Source: Xylogone sp. PMI_703
Taxonomy: Eukaryota > Ascomycota > Leotiomycetes
Reading direction: 5' to 3'
DNA length: 64,000 bases
NCBI GenBank assembly: GCA_021399445.1
Contig: JAJTUQ010000001.1
Coordinates: 1,860,001-1,924,000, forward strand
The notes beneath the pieces are model-generated. The model saw nothing but the letters and a program-made list of their open reading frames with translations, searched no databases and was not told where the DNA came from. The translations under genes were made by a program, and so were the position numbers. Within the stretch, counting starts at the first letter, position 1; the number at the start of each line of letters is the position of its first letter. Shown here piece after piece: positions 34,360-47,260 of the stretch.

Positions 34360-37300
34360 GTCTGTGAAGGACGGTGGAGGCTACCCATCTGCGATCAAGA
34401 ACACGACGTCAGCAATGTGATTGTATGGAAGCAAAGCCGCCATTCAGGTGTCCTCAGGTCCCGGAGAGATAGCCAGGCGCCCTACAGGCCCAGTCGCGAT
34501 GAAGTCGCGACGCGGTCTGATGGGATCAATGAAGACGGAGGTAGGGGAGGCCAATGCAACCAGGCACCGACAACAGCATCAACACGATCGTCCAGCATCA
34601 GCGACGCGCACGAGAAACTGATAGCAGCGAGTCCCGCGGGATCGAAGATGGGCGCCAGGGGATGGGGATACGGAGGAATGGAGAGGGTCTTACCTAACGC
34701 GCTGAGGTGGTGATGTCGCAAAATTGATGGACTCGCTCGGGAGAGTTTCAACTCATTCGTTTACCTACCAGGCTTAGCGCCACCGAAAAGAACCGCGAAC
34801 CCAGGCAAAGCAAGCGACTTGCAGTTGCTCTTGGGCGAGCCAGATCGCACGGTAGCCTCGATCGATGAATTTCTTTGCGCCGAATAGCAGCAGTGGATCT
34901 CTATCAACAGATCTAGTCAGCAACGGGACAATACGCTCATTGGACCAGAGCGAAATAGGTCGGGCATAAACGGTGGGCGGCACTGTCGGGGGCCCCGTCT
35001 GGGTAATGAAAGGTCACGTTTTGTTTTTTTGCTGGAGAAAGGACGCGGCAGAGATGGTTCGGTTCGGTTGGGTGGCGAGATCATTTTGGAACCAACTGGC
35101 TCGCCCAGCAATAGAAGAGTGACCGTTCGGCGATAAGGAACGTGTCCCGTGACGAGTGCTCCATAAGACATAAGAGAAGGAATAACTTTAATGCACGTTC
35201 GCTTGTGCATAAAGAGGAGTTTTTGAGTTTGCCGTAATTTATGCTGTGCTGTGCAACGGGAGGGGATAAAAGGATATGCATATTGGCACGTACCTGAGAC
35301 CCAAAAACTGATAGGATTGAGCACCCAGAAGGGCAGCGCGTAACTCGGTCTCTTGGAACGGTCGAGCGGCTATTGCGTTTCCAACTGGACGATCCTCTTC
35401 AAAGGGATCGGAGCCTTCGTGAAGGTGCCGACCGGTCTTTCGATCTCGTCCCGTACTTTTTGCTCTCTTGAACCGCCGCGAAACGGGGTGACGACTAAGA
35501 CGATGACCAGAGAGCCAGCAGGCAACGTAACGCGAACGCAACAGCCACACCCGCCTACGCAACAGGAATCTGACGTCTTTGGCTGGGCACAAACACAGGG
35601 AGCTGCTATCCTATCCGGGCGATCGACTTTAGGCCGGAAGACTGAGGGCGTGACTGGGGAATATTGCTTTGTGGGGAAACGTGTAAGAGCAGCACCTCAG
35701 CGGTTTTTGGGGGAGACTCTACTGAGATTGCTGGTGCTTCGTCCTCACACGCTAACCCGTCGCTGGCGGACAAGCGAGTCCACTCACAACCCTCCCAGCC
35801 CACTCGGTCCCTGCTGCCTCTGCTTGACGTGCCTCACTCCCATCCTGGAAGCCATGGAAAACCAGAGTGGATGCCATCGCCGTGACCGCGACGCCAGATT
35901 GCGCACATTTTGGTGCTGTTTCTGTTGGTGCTTCCCCTCTGTCAGTTGCTGGAGATTAGTTGTGTGTGTAGCAAAAAAGAATTTCAGAAAAGAATCAAAT
36001 CAAATCAATCAATTCCAGTTGGGAGCAGCACCCTTCCAGCCCGTCTGCTGGGATCCAGGCTAGATGCGGTGAAAGGGCCTTGTCGCTTTAACGAGACCGT
36101 TGTTGGATCATGGCTGCCGGTCGCCGTGGCCCAAGGGCACGATGCGTGCGACATTGCGCACCAAAGTTGGCCGGTGGTATAGCTGACGATGGTAAAAACT
36201 CCCAAGACAAAAGCAATCGCTCTGGAATCACCTGGAAATCCACGTTTTCAGGCGTTCTGAAGAACATCTCCCAATCTCGGACGCCGTCGCCAGTGCTGGG
36301 ATCGGTTCTCTCGGTAAGAGTCGTGCGTTGAAACAGCGACACACGCTGCTGACAAAGGCATATCTTTCTCGGAGAGCGTAAGAGGCAGAAAGCATGAAGA
36401 AAAACGGCCACAGGAGCGAAGATTGGGATGGGAACGAGGAGGTTCAAAAAGGAAGGAAAAGAGAAGTGAAAGGGAAAATATGTATGGGGCCACGGGGGTC
36501 CCTTTAAGTTAAAGTAGGAGCTATTAAAATGCCGAGCAGCGCAGGCTGCGAAGATTTCCCTCCTCGTGGTGGCAGGCCACGGGATAAGCTTCCGCATGCC
36601 TTTGGCGTCATGAAACCATGCTGTCCAGGACGATCTAACGTCCGTTATCGAGCAGCCAGATCGTGTTATTATCCATGGTTCATGCTCCGTACGACTCTGC
36701 CAATATCCCCCTTCCCTGACCACGAAATCCCACTGTGCCCATTCCCAGGCCACCAAGTCTGGTTCCGACCTGGGGCGTATCCACGACGCTTCGTCATTAT
36801 TGCTCCTCTATTTGCTGCTTGCTCCTTCCTGCCCAAGAGGGCGTGTGATCTGTAATATCTACGTCCTTCCCATGATACGGCCTGCTCCTGATCATAGCGG
36901 CGGCTGGGACTGCCTGTCAGCTTTTTGTACTCATCGGACCCAGCCAGAAGAGGCGACTTGTCGAGCAAGAGCTACAGGATCGAGGCGCGGGAGGACGCCA
37001 TGTCCCTCTACCAAGTAGACAGTTTTTACATATTACGCAGGCAAGGCTGGTGGGAATCCCATGGATAGGGAAGCGGGCCTACTAGAACCGGTAGAAGCCC
37101 AAATAAATACGGGACTGTAATAATAAAAATGCACCAGACCGCCACCGTGCTGCATCAGACGATCCACAAACAGATTCTCCATGTCCATCACGTCCATAGG
37201 CGACCTGGTCAAGGGCCATCGAGGGGAGACACTGGAGGGGGACGGTGCGACCGGTTAGGCACGAAAGGAAGCAACCAGCTCCGAAAGGGGTGACGCCTTT

Positions 37301-38309
37301 TTCTAGTACAAGTGGTAGAGAGTGTGTACGGTGGTATCCTTGGAGCCGTCGTAGGTCGAGGATGGCAGGAAGGGAAGAAGGGTAGCAGAGCCGTTCCCGG
37401 ACTGTGTCACTTGAGATGTGGTGTCTTGGTTGGTGTCTTGGGAGTTGGTGGAGAAGAGACCAACAATCACCCAACTGGCAAGTCAGTAGTGTCAAGAAGG
37501 CTGAATGGAAGAAGAAGAACGGGAGGGCGTATTGGCAGCAAGGATTGACGACCAAGTTCCAGTTCTTCCCCCCATCGTCGACCGTGCAGGAGATGTTATC
37601 CAATTATTCCGGCTCAGATGTCAGCCCAGGGTCGGGGATTTTAAGCATTGGCACCGTTCTCGTACAAGACAGAAATGAAGGGTCCAGTTGTCGTGGTGTC
37701 CTCACTGCTCTCGGTGTTCTCTTGTTCTCCCTGTTCTTTGATGTCAGCATTTCTCTCTTTACCTTCTTCCTCTTCTTCTCTTCCACCTAGTATTAGGCGC
37801 GACGGGCACAGCTGCAGCTTTTCGTCAGCGTGACGAGCATCTGTGGTGGGTTACAAGTAGACGCATGGCCGGTGGCAGCGACTTAGCAAAGAAAGGGCTG
37901 GAGGGGCCGGGGGCGCTTCCCTTAGGGCGCCTTATCAAGGGACATTCCGCACAGGGTTGGGCGGATGTTGAGTGGAGCTAGTCACGCAGGCGCGTCCCAG
38001 CTGGGGCTCGCCCGGATCCTTGGCATCTTGACGTCGCTCAGGCACGATTGGCGACTCGGCCTCACTTCCTGCGCTGTCCCTTGGGTCGTTGGTTCGGCCG
38101 CGCGCAGCTTAGGTTGCCCATTCAGTGCCATTCTCAAGGACGACGGAGAACAAGACCGATTCTGCATTCTGCATTCGCCGCAATATATCTCTGCCATTGG
38201 CAAATCACGCTGCGTGTGTGGTACGGACACTCCTAACCACCGATCACCAATCATCCAGTAATAGCAATCTAGCAGCAATCCAAACAACACATCCAACAAC
38301 AATCCAGCA
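34360..38309. other. 4 kb stretch without recognisable gene
   Basis: Lies between the divergent SWI1 and EVE-domain genes. Many frames of 60-236 residues overlap on both strands (for example 35353-36063 +, 36088-36756 -, 37082-37603 -), none resembling a family; their abundance reflects the GC-rich composition. It contains CT-rich and GA-rich tracts (for example 36410-36480 and 37735-37790) typical of fungal promoters and long 5' leaders. A CAA-rich, probably unstructured leader precedes the EVE-gene ATG. Confidence 0.4.
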
Positions 38310-39535
38310 ATGCCAAAGCGCAAAGCAGACTCCCTAGAAGGCGCTTCCAAAGAGCCTCGCCGCTCCAGTCGCACCAAACCAAGCCTAATTAAGGAGGAGG
38401 ACACGATTGTGGAGAAGACTGCTCATCCCGAGAAAGTCGTAGAGAAGGAGGCTAAGAAGGCTACAAAATCCAGCAAGCAGGCTGCTGCTGCTGCTTCTTC
38501 AGCCGACTCAAAGAAGACCTCAAAAACAAACTCATCAAAACCAGTAGGTGAATGTTCAATTTCTTCAGTATAGATTTTATATCTCTTTTCGGAAGTGGAC
38601 AAGTACTAGCTATATCCTTCCCACATTGGTGTAAATGGTGCTTGTCCCAAAAGCAACCCATAATCATCACGTGTTTCATTTCTTCTCTGCCCAACCACCC
38701 TAAGTATGAACAGTATCACACAGAAACTGTCTTCGCCGGGTACATGTTCTTCCAATAAACGAGTTTGCCATCCTCTGACCTTCTCCTAAGACACCCCCTA
38801 AGGCCGCCAAAGATGAATCATCCAGAGACAACCCACCAACAGGCAGACAATATTGGCTGATGAAAGCCGAACCCGAATCACGACTTGAAAATGGCACCGA
38901 TGTAAAATTCTCAATTGACGACCTTGCTGCGAAGAAGGAGCCCGAGCCTTGGGACGGCATCAGGGCATATCCAGGTAACCAAGCATTCATTCTCCAGCCT
39001 CATTCTGTTCCTTGTCTAGTGCTACGCTAATATACCCTCTCAGCACGCAACAACCTGCGAGCCATGAAGAAAGGTGACCTAGCCTTCTTCTACCACTCGA
39101 ATTGCAAGGTGCCTGGGATAGTAGGAGTCATGGAAATAGTGCAGGAACACAGTCCAGACCGTGCGTCTTCCCTACCTTACCCTTTCCAAGAATATTTCCT
39201 CCATATTTTCACAGATAGTTTCAAAAAAAAGAAGAGAAGAGCACTATGCTTATACGAGAACAGTATCAGCGCACAATCCTTCAGCGCCCTACTATGACCC
39301 CTCATCAAAGCCAGAAGATCCCAAATGGAGCGTCGTCCATGTAACTTTTCGACAGAAACTCAACACACCGATCACTCTGAAGGATCTACGAGAGCTGCAG
39401 GCGCAGAAGGACAGTCCTCTGGCTAATATGCAGATGCTAAAGCTTAGCAGGTTAAGCGTGAGCAAAGTCAGTGCTGAGGAATGGGAGTTCCTGACGGGAC
39501 TGATGGAGAAGAATGGTGATAAAATTCTGTACTAA
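38310..39535 (+). CDS. EVE-domain protein (thymocyte nuclear protein 1-like)
   Basis: Member of the EVE/PUA-like fold family (human THYN1), thought to bind modified bases in DNA or RNA; the fungal role is unknown. I infer four exons: 38310-38543, 38791-38974, 39044-39160 and 39264-39535, 268 residues, all phases consistent. The first 95 residues are Lys/Glu/Ser-rich and disordered (likely nuclear: [18 protein letters not shown]). The EVE domain covers about 98-262 with [73 protein letters not shown] and ITLKDLREL. Intron 1 is long (247 nt). The acceptor of intron 3 is chosen so that [16 protein letters not shown] reads through, as in relatives. Confidence 0.88.
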
Positions 39536-40970
39536 TATTTTTTTCTCCTCTCCGTTGATCCTTTGGATTCCCCGGGTTTGTTAAACTGTTATTTTATATA
39601 CCGGCTATACTTTGCATATCCAGAAAGATTATTGAAAGAGACGTACTTAATTTAATGTCAATCATGGGAGCTTAACATACAATATACTCTCACATCTACC
39701 AGAGTTAGGCTAGCCTAACACGTATTGGATTTTGCTGATTATACAAGGATCTCACGACTCCTTTCGCATGGGTGGCTGCTGACACAGGGTCTGTTCCATC
39801 CCCGATGGTATAACTCTGGTAAATCTGAGAGTATACGGGTATGGAAGGCGACTTTGAGACTCCGGCTTAATTAGTCGATAGTATATGTAGTACTTACGAG
39901 AAAGATAAACGAGTTGAGATATTGTTCTAATACCAAATACAGATAATATGGGCAACATTTAGACCGTCGTGCATATTACAAGATTTAAAATGACGGTAGT
40001 AATCTAATCAGAGCTAAACGTAATACGGGGGATGGCTCAGAGTAGTATGCCCTATGTACTTAGAATTAGTATGGCCATGTTAGACTAACTAGTGTTGAAC
40101 AGCGTCAGGCTACAGAAAAGCTTGGAGGACGGGCACTAGAACAATCAAAATAAAACAAGTCCAGATAATACGGTTCCTAAGAAGAAGAGTGTGCCACTAC
40201 AAGAAGGTGCTCCTTACCCGCGCATGACTTGTACATCACCACCCTTTGCACGTATAATCTCTACAACACATTTCGCGGTCGAATTGGTCCTGTTATGATT
40301 GAGAAAAGAGGGTATATAGTAATATATTCATATCCACCAAAAGAATCGACCACAACAAACCAAACTAGAAGCTTGTTCAAGATATTATTTGTCTCGTTTG
40401 CTAAGGAACAGAAAGAGAAGAATGAGTTTTTCTTTGGACCAGCCAAAAAAATAACATTTTCTTCTTCCCCCTTTTCCGCGTACAGAAGACAAGAAAAACG
40501 GCACGGGGTAAAGCTATGAATAAAAACTTATATGTAACAAACAAATAAAGACGCCGATTGGGGAGTAAATGAGGCCCCAAAAACAAAATATCAAAAAGAA
40601 TAAAAACAAACGTAAATAAATCGAGATGCGAACAAAAGAAACATATTTCGAGGTATATGTTAAAAAAATGAGCATTTCCCAAGGTGATCCAGTTCCCCTT
40701 TCCCCCCTTCCAAAACAAGGAGCACGAGTTGTCATAAAGATAATACGCCGACCCACACACACGTTTCAATCAATCCATTCAGCTCAAGTCAAATAATTTA
40801 ACTCGCTGATACAAACAAAAACTCCCCATCATAATAGCCCCCCGAGATTACTAACTTCCTCCGATAAACAAAAGGCGATAAGTCATGCGATCCGATTCCG
40901 GCAATTTCTTATGCGTAGCCGTGACGTTTGGAAATGTCCATGCAAAGGCGGCTTGGCTAGCTCTCTCTCT
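39536..40970. other. Convergent 3' intergenic region, A/T-rich
   Basis: About 1.4 kb between the EVE-gene and RasGAP stops. The part at 40430-40800 is strongly A-rich on the + strand with several AATAAA-like hexamers. A CT dinucleotide run at 40961-40972 touches the RasGAP stop codon. No coding frame. Confidence 0.45.
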
Positions 40971-43547
40971 CTACCAGCCCTTCTTTCTGGCGAAACGCTT
41001 ATTCAATAGTGCCAATACCTTGGGCACGTTGAATTGAACGTACTCCAGGTCAAGATCCTCCTGGCCGTCCTTCTGCATTTCGAGAAGGTCGTCAAGCTTG
41101 AGATCAAGCTCGAGGAGTGAACGGTTTCGTCCTGATGGAAAAAGGTTAGTCTTTTGAAGTCCGCATGGAAAACACGATTCGGATATACCTTTGTAATGGA
41201 GAGAGATAACAAACGTTCCTGGTAAAGGACTGGTGAAATTGAAGAAGATGTTTGCTCTCCGATTGTCTGGCACATTACTCTTCTGAATGACACCCTCTTT
41301 CTCCAGCTGCTGATGTGTGTATTTGAACGGCCCCAACAGTTGATGTTTCTGTTGTTTCCGCTTTGTTCCCTCACTCTGGCTTCTTACGTTATGTAGATAG
41401 CTCTTATACGTCTCCAGTTGACCAACGAGATACGTGTTGTGGTCTTTAATGGTCTTATACACTTCCTCGAGCTTCCTGGTTTCTTGCACAACTCCCTCTT
41501 TCAAAGAGCCAAGGTGCTGGAGCTCCTGCTCAACTTCTTCGCGAAGTAGACCGAAGTGATCAGATTTATCAATCACACCAAGTTCTTGAAGCTGACTCAG
41601 CAACTCCATTGCTCGAATACCTTTCCGAACCATGACTGCATCACCACGAGATGTGGCAGCTGCATCAGCTATTCGTTCAAGCCGCAGAGGTCTACGGACG
41701 ACATCCCTGTTGTTCGGCATAGATCTCATGATCTGAACAAAGGTAGATTTGGCCTCCATGAAATATACTTCCTCCTGTGTGATATCGAGGGCAGCTGTAA
41801 GGCCATCCATTGTAATCTCCCACTTGCTGAAAAGGGGGAGATTGATCGCTCTGTTATCCTTTCGTGGAAGTTGCGGTGGAGCCGGTCCAAGATCGCTCAG
41901 GATGATTGCTAAATGAGAATTCTCGTCCTTGTTAAGCTCTGCAGCGTGCTTTTCTAGCAGAGCATGAGTAGCGTAGACTTCGTTAAGGGTAATTGACAAC
42001 TCCAGATCCTTCTTAGAAAGAGCAACATAGTTGTCCATTTCCAAACTCTCGTAGAAATCCTGGACCTCACATAAGTCAAGCATGAATTTGTTGACACGCT
42101 CCTTGTTTTGCTGGATAAACGGTTGCAGCTTCGCCATGTATGGCTCCTTGGCGTATGATGGCTTATTCGCGAGGTTTTGCAGCATCTTTGCAACTAGTGT
42201 CAGTGTTCTCCGCGGCTTCTCAGCAGGAATTCCATCAATGAGCATGTATGATTTAGGAGTAACGATAGCAGGGTTGATGAAGCGTAGGAAAAAGAAGCCA
42301 CCAATTAAGGTACAGATAGCTTGATCAGTACCATCTGGATATTTTCTCTTCGTAAGACTGCGAATCTGTTTGCAGATCCATCTGATTCCATACGGAGTCT
42401 CCTCGAGGCCGGCTATGATGGTGCTCAAGAACCCATTTGCAATTTCCATAAGCGTTGTCAGTCTAGGCTCAATGATAGCCTGTACCTGCGGGTTCTCTGC
42501 TGCCTCCTCCGCAGTTATACCCCTTGGAAGTGAATCTGGAATGCTTCCTGTCTCTTCTTGAATTTGCTCAAGCATGCGTTCATACACCTTAAGAGGGTTG
42601 ATTTCAAGATCCAGATCTCTGAGCTCGATCAGAGAATTGATCCTGTCGGCTAACACCATCTTGATGAAGCTCTGACCAGGACCTCTTCGAGTGTATGTGG
42701 TCATCATCCGCGAGACTGGGGTATTGGCACGCAGAAGTGAGGAATATTCCGGGGTATGATCAAACTGATAGGTCAAAACGGACTGCAGTAACGAGCAGTA
42801 GTCAGTAAATATGGTACCATCATAGCATATCAAGTGCAACTAACCTGGAACATAGTGAGAAGTAAATGTTCTTCACGACTCTCATACTGGTTTCCATAGA
42901 TTGTGAACATGACTGTCTGGAGCAAGGAGTCGATCTCCGCCATTGTGACGAGGCGACAGAGATGGGCGATATGTCGAGGTTCGGACTGGAGGAGAAACAG
43001 GAGATTGCCGTATTTCTGAGTCTTTTCATCGTTTGGGAAGAATCCCTCTTGCAGATCTGAAGCGTCTTCCAGATGACTAGCGACTTCATTTTGCTTCACC
43101 AATATTAGCAGAATTCAATTGATATTAGATTGTTCATGCCTACCTCTTCCAAGGCCATCCGATTTTGAATTAGCAGTGCTATTCGAGAATCAAGATACCT
43201 GACATCCTTTTCCAACACAAAATTCTTCTTCGATTGTGAAGAAATATTAGACTTGAGGTCACGTAATACTTTCTGGGCTGTGCATCTGTCAGTATACTTA
43301 TCCATAGAGTACCCAATTCAGATCAAGAAAAAAAGGAAGCCATACCTCGAGCAAGATCATCTTCAATCTCCAAGTCTCTGTCATTGGCAGACATAGACAA
43401 GTAGAGCGTAGTCATAGAATAACGCTTCGACTGCCGGACCGACCGTCCTCCATCGTGGGAAGACATTGTGTTCTGTCGTGAGACTGGCTGAAATGAAGAC
43501 GAGGACGCAGTCGAGGCCCTCGAAGGGGTTTGAAGCATAACACTCAT
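40971..43547 (-). CDS. gapA: Ras GTPase-activating protein (GapA/Sar1 type, RasGAP_C)
   Basis: Stimulates GTP hydrolysis by Ras; fungal homologues (S. pombe Gap1/Sar1, Aspergillus GapA) control polarity and conidiation. Five exons: 43547-43346, 43277-43144, 43093-42845, 42782-41189 and 41131-40971, 779 residues with consistent phases. A Ser/Thr-rich N-terminus is followed by a helical block. The RasGAP domain lies at about 195-480: likely arginine finger Arg213 in [14 protein letters not shown], and the signature [12 protein letters not shown] at 361-371. The C-terminal RasGAP_C domain, as in IQGAPs, contains coiled coil and [21 protein letters not shown]. There is no calponin or IQ domain, so it is not an IQGAP. 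The last intron (57 nt) is a multiple of three without stop codons. The first ATG used is 43547; the frame opens upstream only to a GTG. Confidence 0.93.
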
Positions 43548-44699
43548 TGCGGTCCTAGCCAGCACGACTGCAGTCAGTTATTTACAACTCCTGAATCCCT
43601 CCCTTTATTCGAACGGAAAATAAAGACTCGTGATCGTATCGCAGGTATATGACAAAGCAAGCATGTACCTCGAAACAAAGACTCTAGACAATGTAGAAGA
43701 ATTTCCTTGTCAACGAGGTTGGTTGGTTTGTTGGTTAATTAATACTAGGAAGGGTTGTCGTAATAAATCTTCAAGTCGTTCCTGCAAGTTGAATGTGTCG
43801 TTAAAAAGAATAATTAAAAGGAGAAAGAAGTTGATGGCGGTGGTTGTGATTGTGCATGCACAGAGAAGAGATCAGGGAATGCCTGGGCTCGAGCCTGGAA
43901 GATTGTGAAGAACCGCCAGGGACCGATACCAATCACCAACCACTTGGTCCTCGACCCAGCTCGCGATCAGCGAGCCGCGTGGCTCTGTTTGGGTTTCTTT
44001 CGATACTCAGGTCAGTGAGAATGTGCAGGCGTTGGTCGGGTCTGCGAGAAGCGTAAGGTCACGATTGTCGCAACGGAGGCACTCCTATTCATGAAACGGC
44101 CTGATAAGTTCGTCAGGAGGGACCGAAATTGTCGGGAACGCGAATTATAGGGGGTGGCCCGATCCGAGAGAATTCGATGGGATATTTCGAACGGCAAACA
44201 GCGAGGACGGGGCGAGAAGGGTTGAGGATAAGAGTTGAAGAGAATTGCGACAAGAAGGAATGAATGAGAATGAATTGGAGATGGGATTTAGGACGAAGTT
44301 GTTTGCGCTCGGTGAGGGGACGGGATGGAGTCGCAAGGCGGCCTAGCGTTTCCAGGGGCCGTTGATGGAGCTTCGAAACAACAGGGATAAAATAGGTACA
44401 GTAGTAATCGCACAGCATTAAGCAGAACAAAAAAATTGTTAGAGGAGGCGAACAGCGATCGCAGCACGACGGGACAGGCCCAACCTGGAATTCGGGAAAC
44501 GATGTGCTCAGATCGCAAGCCTCTTCCATCAGCCGATTGCACATCAGGGCTTGGATGCATCTGCTCATTGGAGATGGCGATGGCAACGGCACAGGGGCAG
44601 AGAGGGCAGATATACAGGACCTGAGGACCCAAAGTACGGCAGAACCCCCATTGCTCATTGCTCGCAGGCTCGGGGCTGCATCCACTACGACGGATGCTA

Positions 44700-47260
44700 C
44701 GGTACAGTACAGGACATGCACGGCACGCTACAGAATCCGTCGAGGTGAGTAGTGAGGAGCAATTGAGTACTAATAAGTGAGTGCGTGCATATTGGAAATC
44801 CCAAGCAGCAAATGATAAGGGCAAGGTGGAAGGGAAGTGGGGAGGAGCGCGAGGTGCTGCTTGGCACTGCCGCAGAGAGTGCAACCCCCCAATCAGTACT
44901 GTACAGTAGTGCCTCCAAGTCTTCTCAAGAGAGAGGAAGAGAGAGAGAAAGGAAAATGAGGATCCAGCCATGATCATTTCGCACCGTATTACGGGATTAT
45001 CTCGAGATAACTAAAGTTGCGGTCCCAGTGCTGGACTAGAGCGCACGGTCCCCGCGGGTGGGCAGGACCTTTATTTCTCTGACCACGTGGACCATCATCG
45101 TGCGGTCATTACTTTATCGCTCAGAGATTGTATGATGCTGTCTGTAATGGTGTACTAGAGAAAGGCTGATGATGTGTGGAATGGAAGAGGTACGTACACC
45201 AGGTCTTACGTGCAGGTACCAGATGTACCAAATGCACAAAATACCTCTTCTAGGAGACATATCCGCTATCTCCATGGATGGGCTGCTTGATCACCTGCTT
45301 TCCGTGGACACCGGGGCGGAGAGATAGAGAGACGAGGGCCTCTCGTGCCTCTTTTTTGTACTGCACGGGCGCTGTATGATGCGTGCTCCGGCCTTGGTCC
45401 TTGCGTGCCTTGTACCTTACATCCACCCCCCCTCGGCTAAGGGGCCCTTTCAACGCGCGCCCTCACTCGCCCTCGTGCCAGCACCCAAACAGAATAGCCC
45501 GCGGCCTCCGCAGTCCAAAAGCAACGCAACTCTCGTACCTGACTAGCGGAACATAGTCGCAGCAAGGCCCCCCATCTGCCCAGCGCCCGGCTGCTCGTTC
45601 CCAGCACAGGCAACTCCTCCGCTTGCCCGATCTCCCCCAACTGCAACTGCAACTTCCAAAGCAGAAAGGCTACCTGCGTGCTGTTGGGGGCAGCATACCA
45701 TTTTGCCGGGTTCGAAACATCACTTCCAGTTGATGGTGTTCCTGTACCACCGTCCGTTTCCGTCCGAGCGATGGCTGCGCAAGACAGAAGTACAGAGTAA
45801 CTGGTGCTGGTAATGTATTGGTACTGGGTCACGTTTTGTTTTGCGAGGGCGAGCGTCCATTGGTGTCTCTCGCTCGTCTGGCTGGGCCAATCCAATACGG
45901 TACTGGTCGTGCTGGTACCGGAGTATCCCACCGAGCCACCACTCCTCTCTACCTATCGCAACCATACACGGTGGTACTGTACTTGTAGATGACAAGATGA
46001 CAAGATGACATGGGCTTGGCGGCCCTACTTCATCAATACGGTACTGTATCTACACTACAGGTACCACAGTACGTCAATCATGGCTTCAATTAGAGTGCAG
46101 CCCTCGTCCTTGGAATTTCCCCAATCCAAAGGAATACCACTCTATGGTGCAATACTACAATATGTACACAGTACAGGAAAACCTAAACCATATCAGAAAG
46201 GAATTGATTACCTTGGTCCCTCTACCACTCCGCTCTCTTCTCCAGATTTGGACCCCCAAGCAACACATCGCGCACCGGGCACTAGGCGCTCTGATTCGCA
46301 CGACCCATACTGTACGGGGGCTCGGGGGAAGGGGTACGTACATATGCAAGTATCTATGCACTTGATGGTATACGTCAGTTGGTAAATTTGAGGGCTTCAT
46401 TATTTTCCTTTTATTCCTTTTGGTAGTAACTATATTTGGACCCCTACAAACACAAGCACAAGCAATGCGCACGGTCACTCAATTTAAAGTGAACTCTGTT
46501 CTAGTCCTGCTTTCTTTTTCTTCATTACCGTATTGCCGTACCGTACTACTATCTGCTGGGCTTCAATTGCCTTTGCAATGGTGGCTCGGTGGCTATCAAA
46601 GAAAATTACGCCCCTATCGTCTTACCGCACAGAACGACTACAGTACTTGGCAGGACCTTTTTTCCCAGTGTCTTCCTCAGCAATAACATCCCGAGGGAGT
46701 CTCAGCCGTGATCATATTATGTTTTGCTCTTATCTACATCAATTAGTCGAACAAAATAATGTTTTAACCTCGTACGACAAATTCACACCTACGGTAGATT
46801 GCAGCTGAAATTCTTCGAGTCAAGAAACCCAATACATCATGTACCTCTCATAAACGACCATTGAAATTTTGTGGCTATACTATACTTACTGTACTGTACG
46901 GTAGGTGAAAGAGAAGCAGGTGCACCATGGCACAGGGGGGAATCACTTCCCACGAACCTTTTATCGGTGTACACAGTACAGTAATACAGGGAGGTGAAGA
47001 GCGTCGATCAGATCGTCAGCGGCGCTGGGATGTACACACGCACACGCCCCTCATTTTGCACGTTTCATCTTTTCTTTCAATTTGGAATTTTCTCCTTGTC
47101 GCTTTTCCTAGCCTCTTTCAGTGGTCGTCTCTGTTCATCAATGATCTACGGTACAGTTACGGTGCAGTAACTGGCCTTGCACCACGGTTCGTATGTTGAT
47201 ACACAGTACGGGTACCGTACACGAGGGAAGGCTTAAACATTACAGTATTTCGATGTACTG
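44700..47260. repeat. Dispersed GTAC-centred short motif cluster
   Basis: I count about 40 GTAC tetramers in about 2.56 kb, where near 10 are expected for even composition. They mostly sit in longer cores ACAGTAC/GTACTGT and CGGTAC/GTACCG, some fused into palindromes such as TACAGTACTGT-like strings (44886-44896) and GTACCGTAC (47212-47220). Spacing is irregular. No coding frame coincides with it. Function unknown. Confidence 0.6.
45987..46010 (+). repeat. Three tandem copies of an 8-bp unit
   Basis: AGATGACA occurs three times in a row without mismatch inside the GTAC-rich intergenic block. Short microsatellite-like repeat. Confidence 0.7.

Noticed and set aside
35353..36063. 236-residue open frame on the + strand
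   Set aside because: Cys/Trp/Arg-rich chance composition, no motif, competing antisense frames.
36088..36756. 222-residue open frame on the - strand
   Set aside because: Overlaps several frames on both strands and has no recognisable domain.
37082..37603. 173-residue open frame on the - strand
   Set aside because: No family resemblance; lies in CT/GA-rich promoter-like DNA.
40971..43547. IQGAP
   Set aside because: The RasGAP and RasGAP_C domains fit, but there is no calponin-homology or IQ part and a RasGAP-type arginine finger is kept.
44113..44977. Overlapping 202- and 229-residue frames on the - strand upstream of RasGAP
   Set aside because: They cover each other in different frames and match nothing; probably chance frames in CT-rich promoter DNA.
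45700..45735. tRNA B-box-like string GGGTTCGAAAC
   Set aside because: T-arm stem pairing fails beyond one base pair; no tRNA fold.
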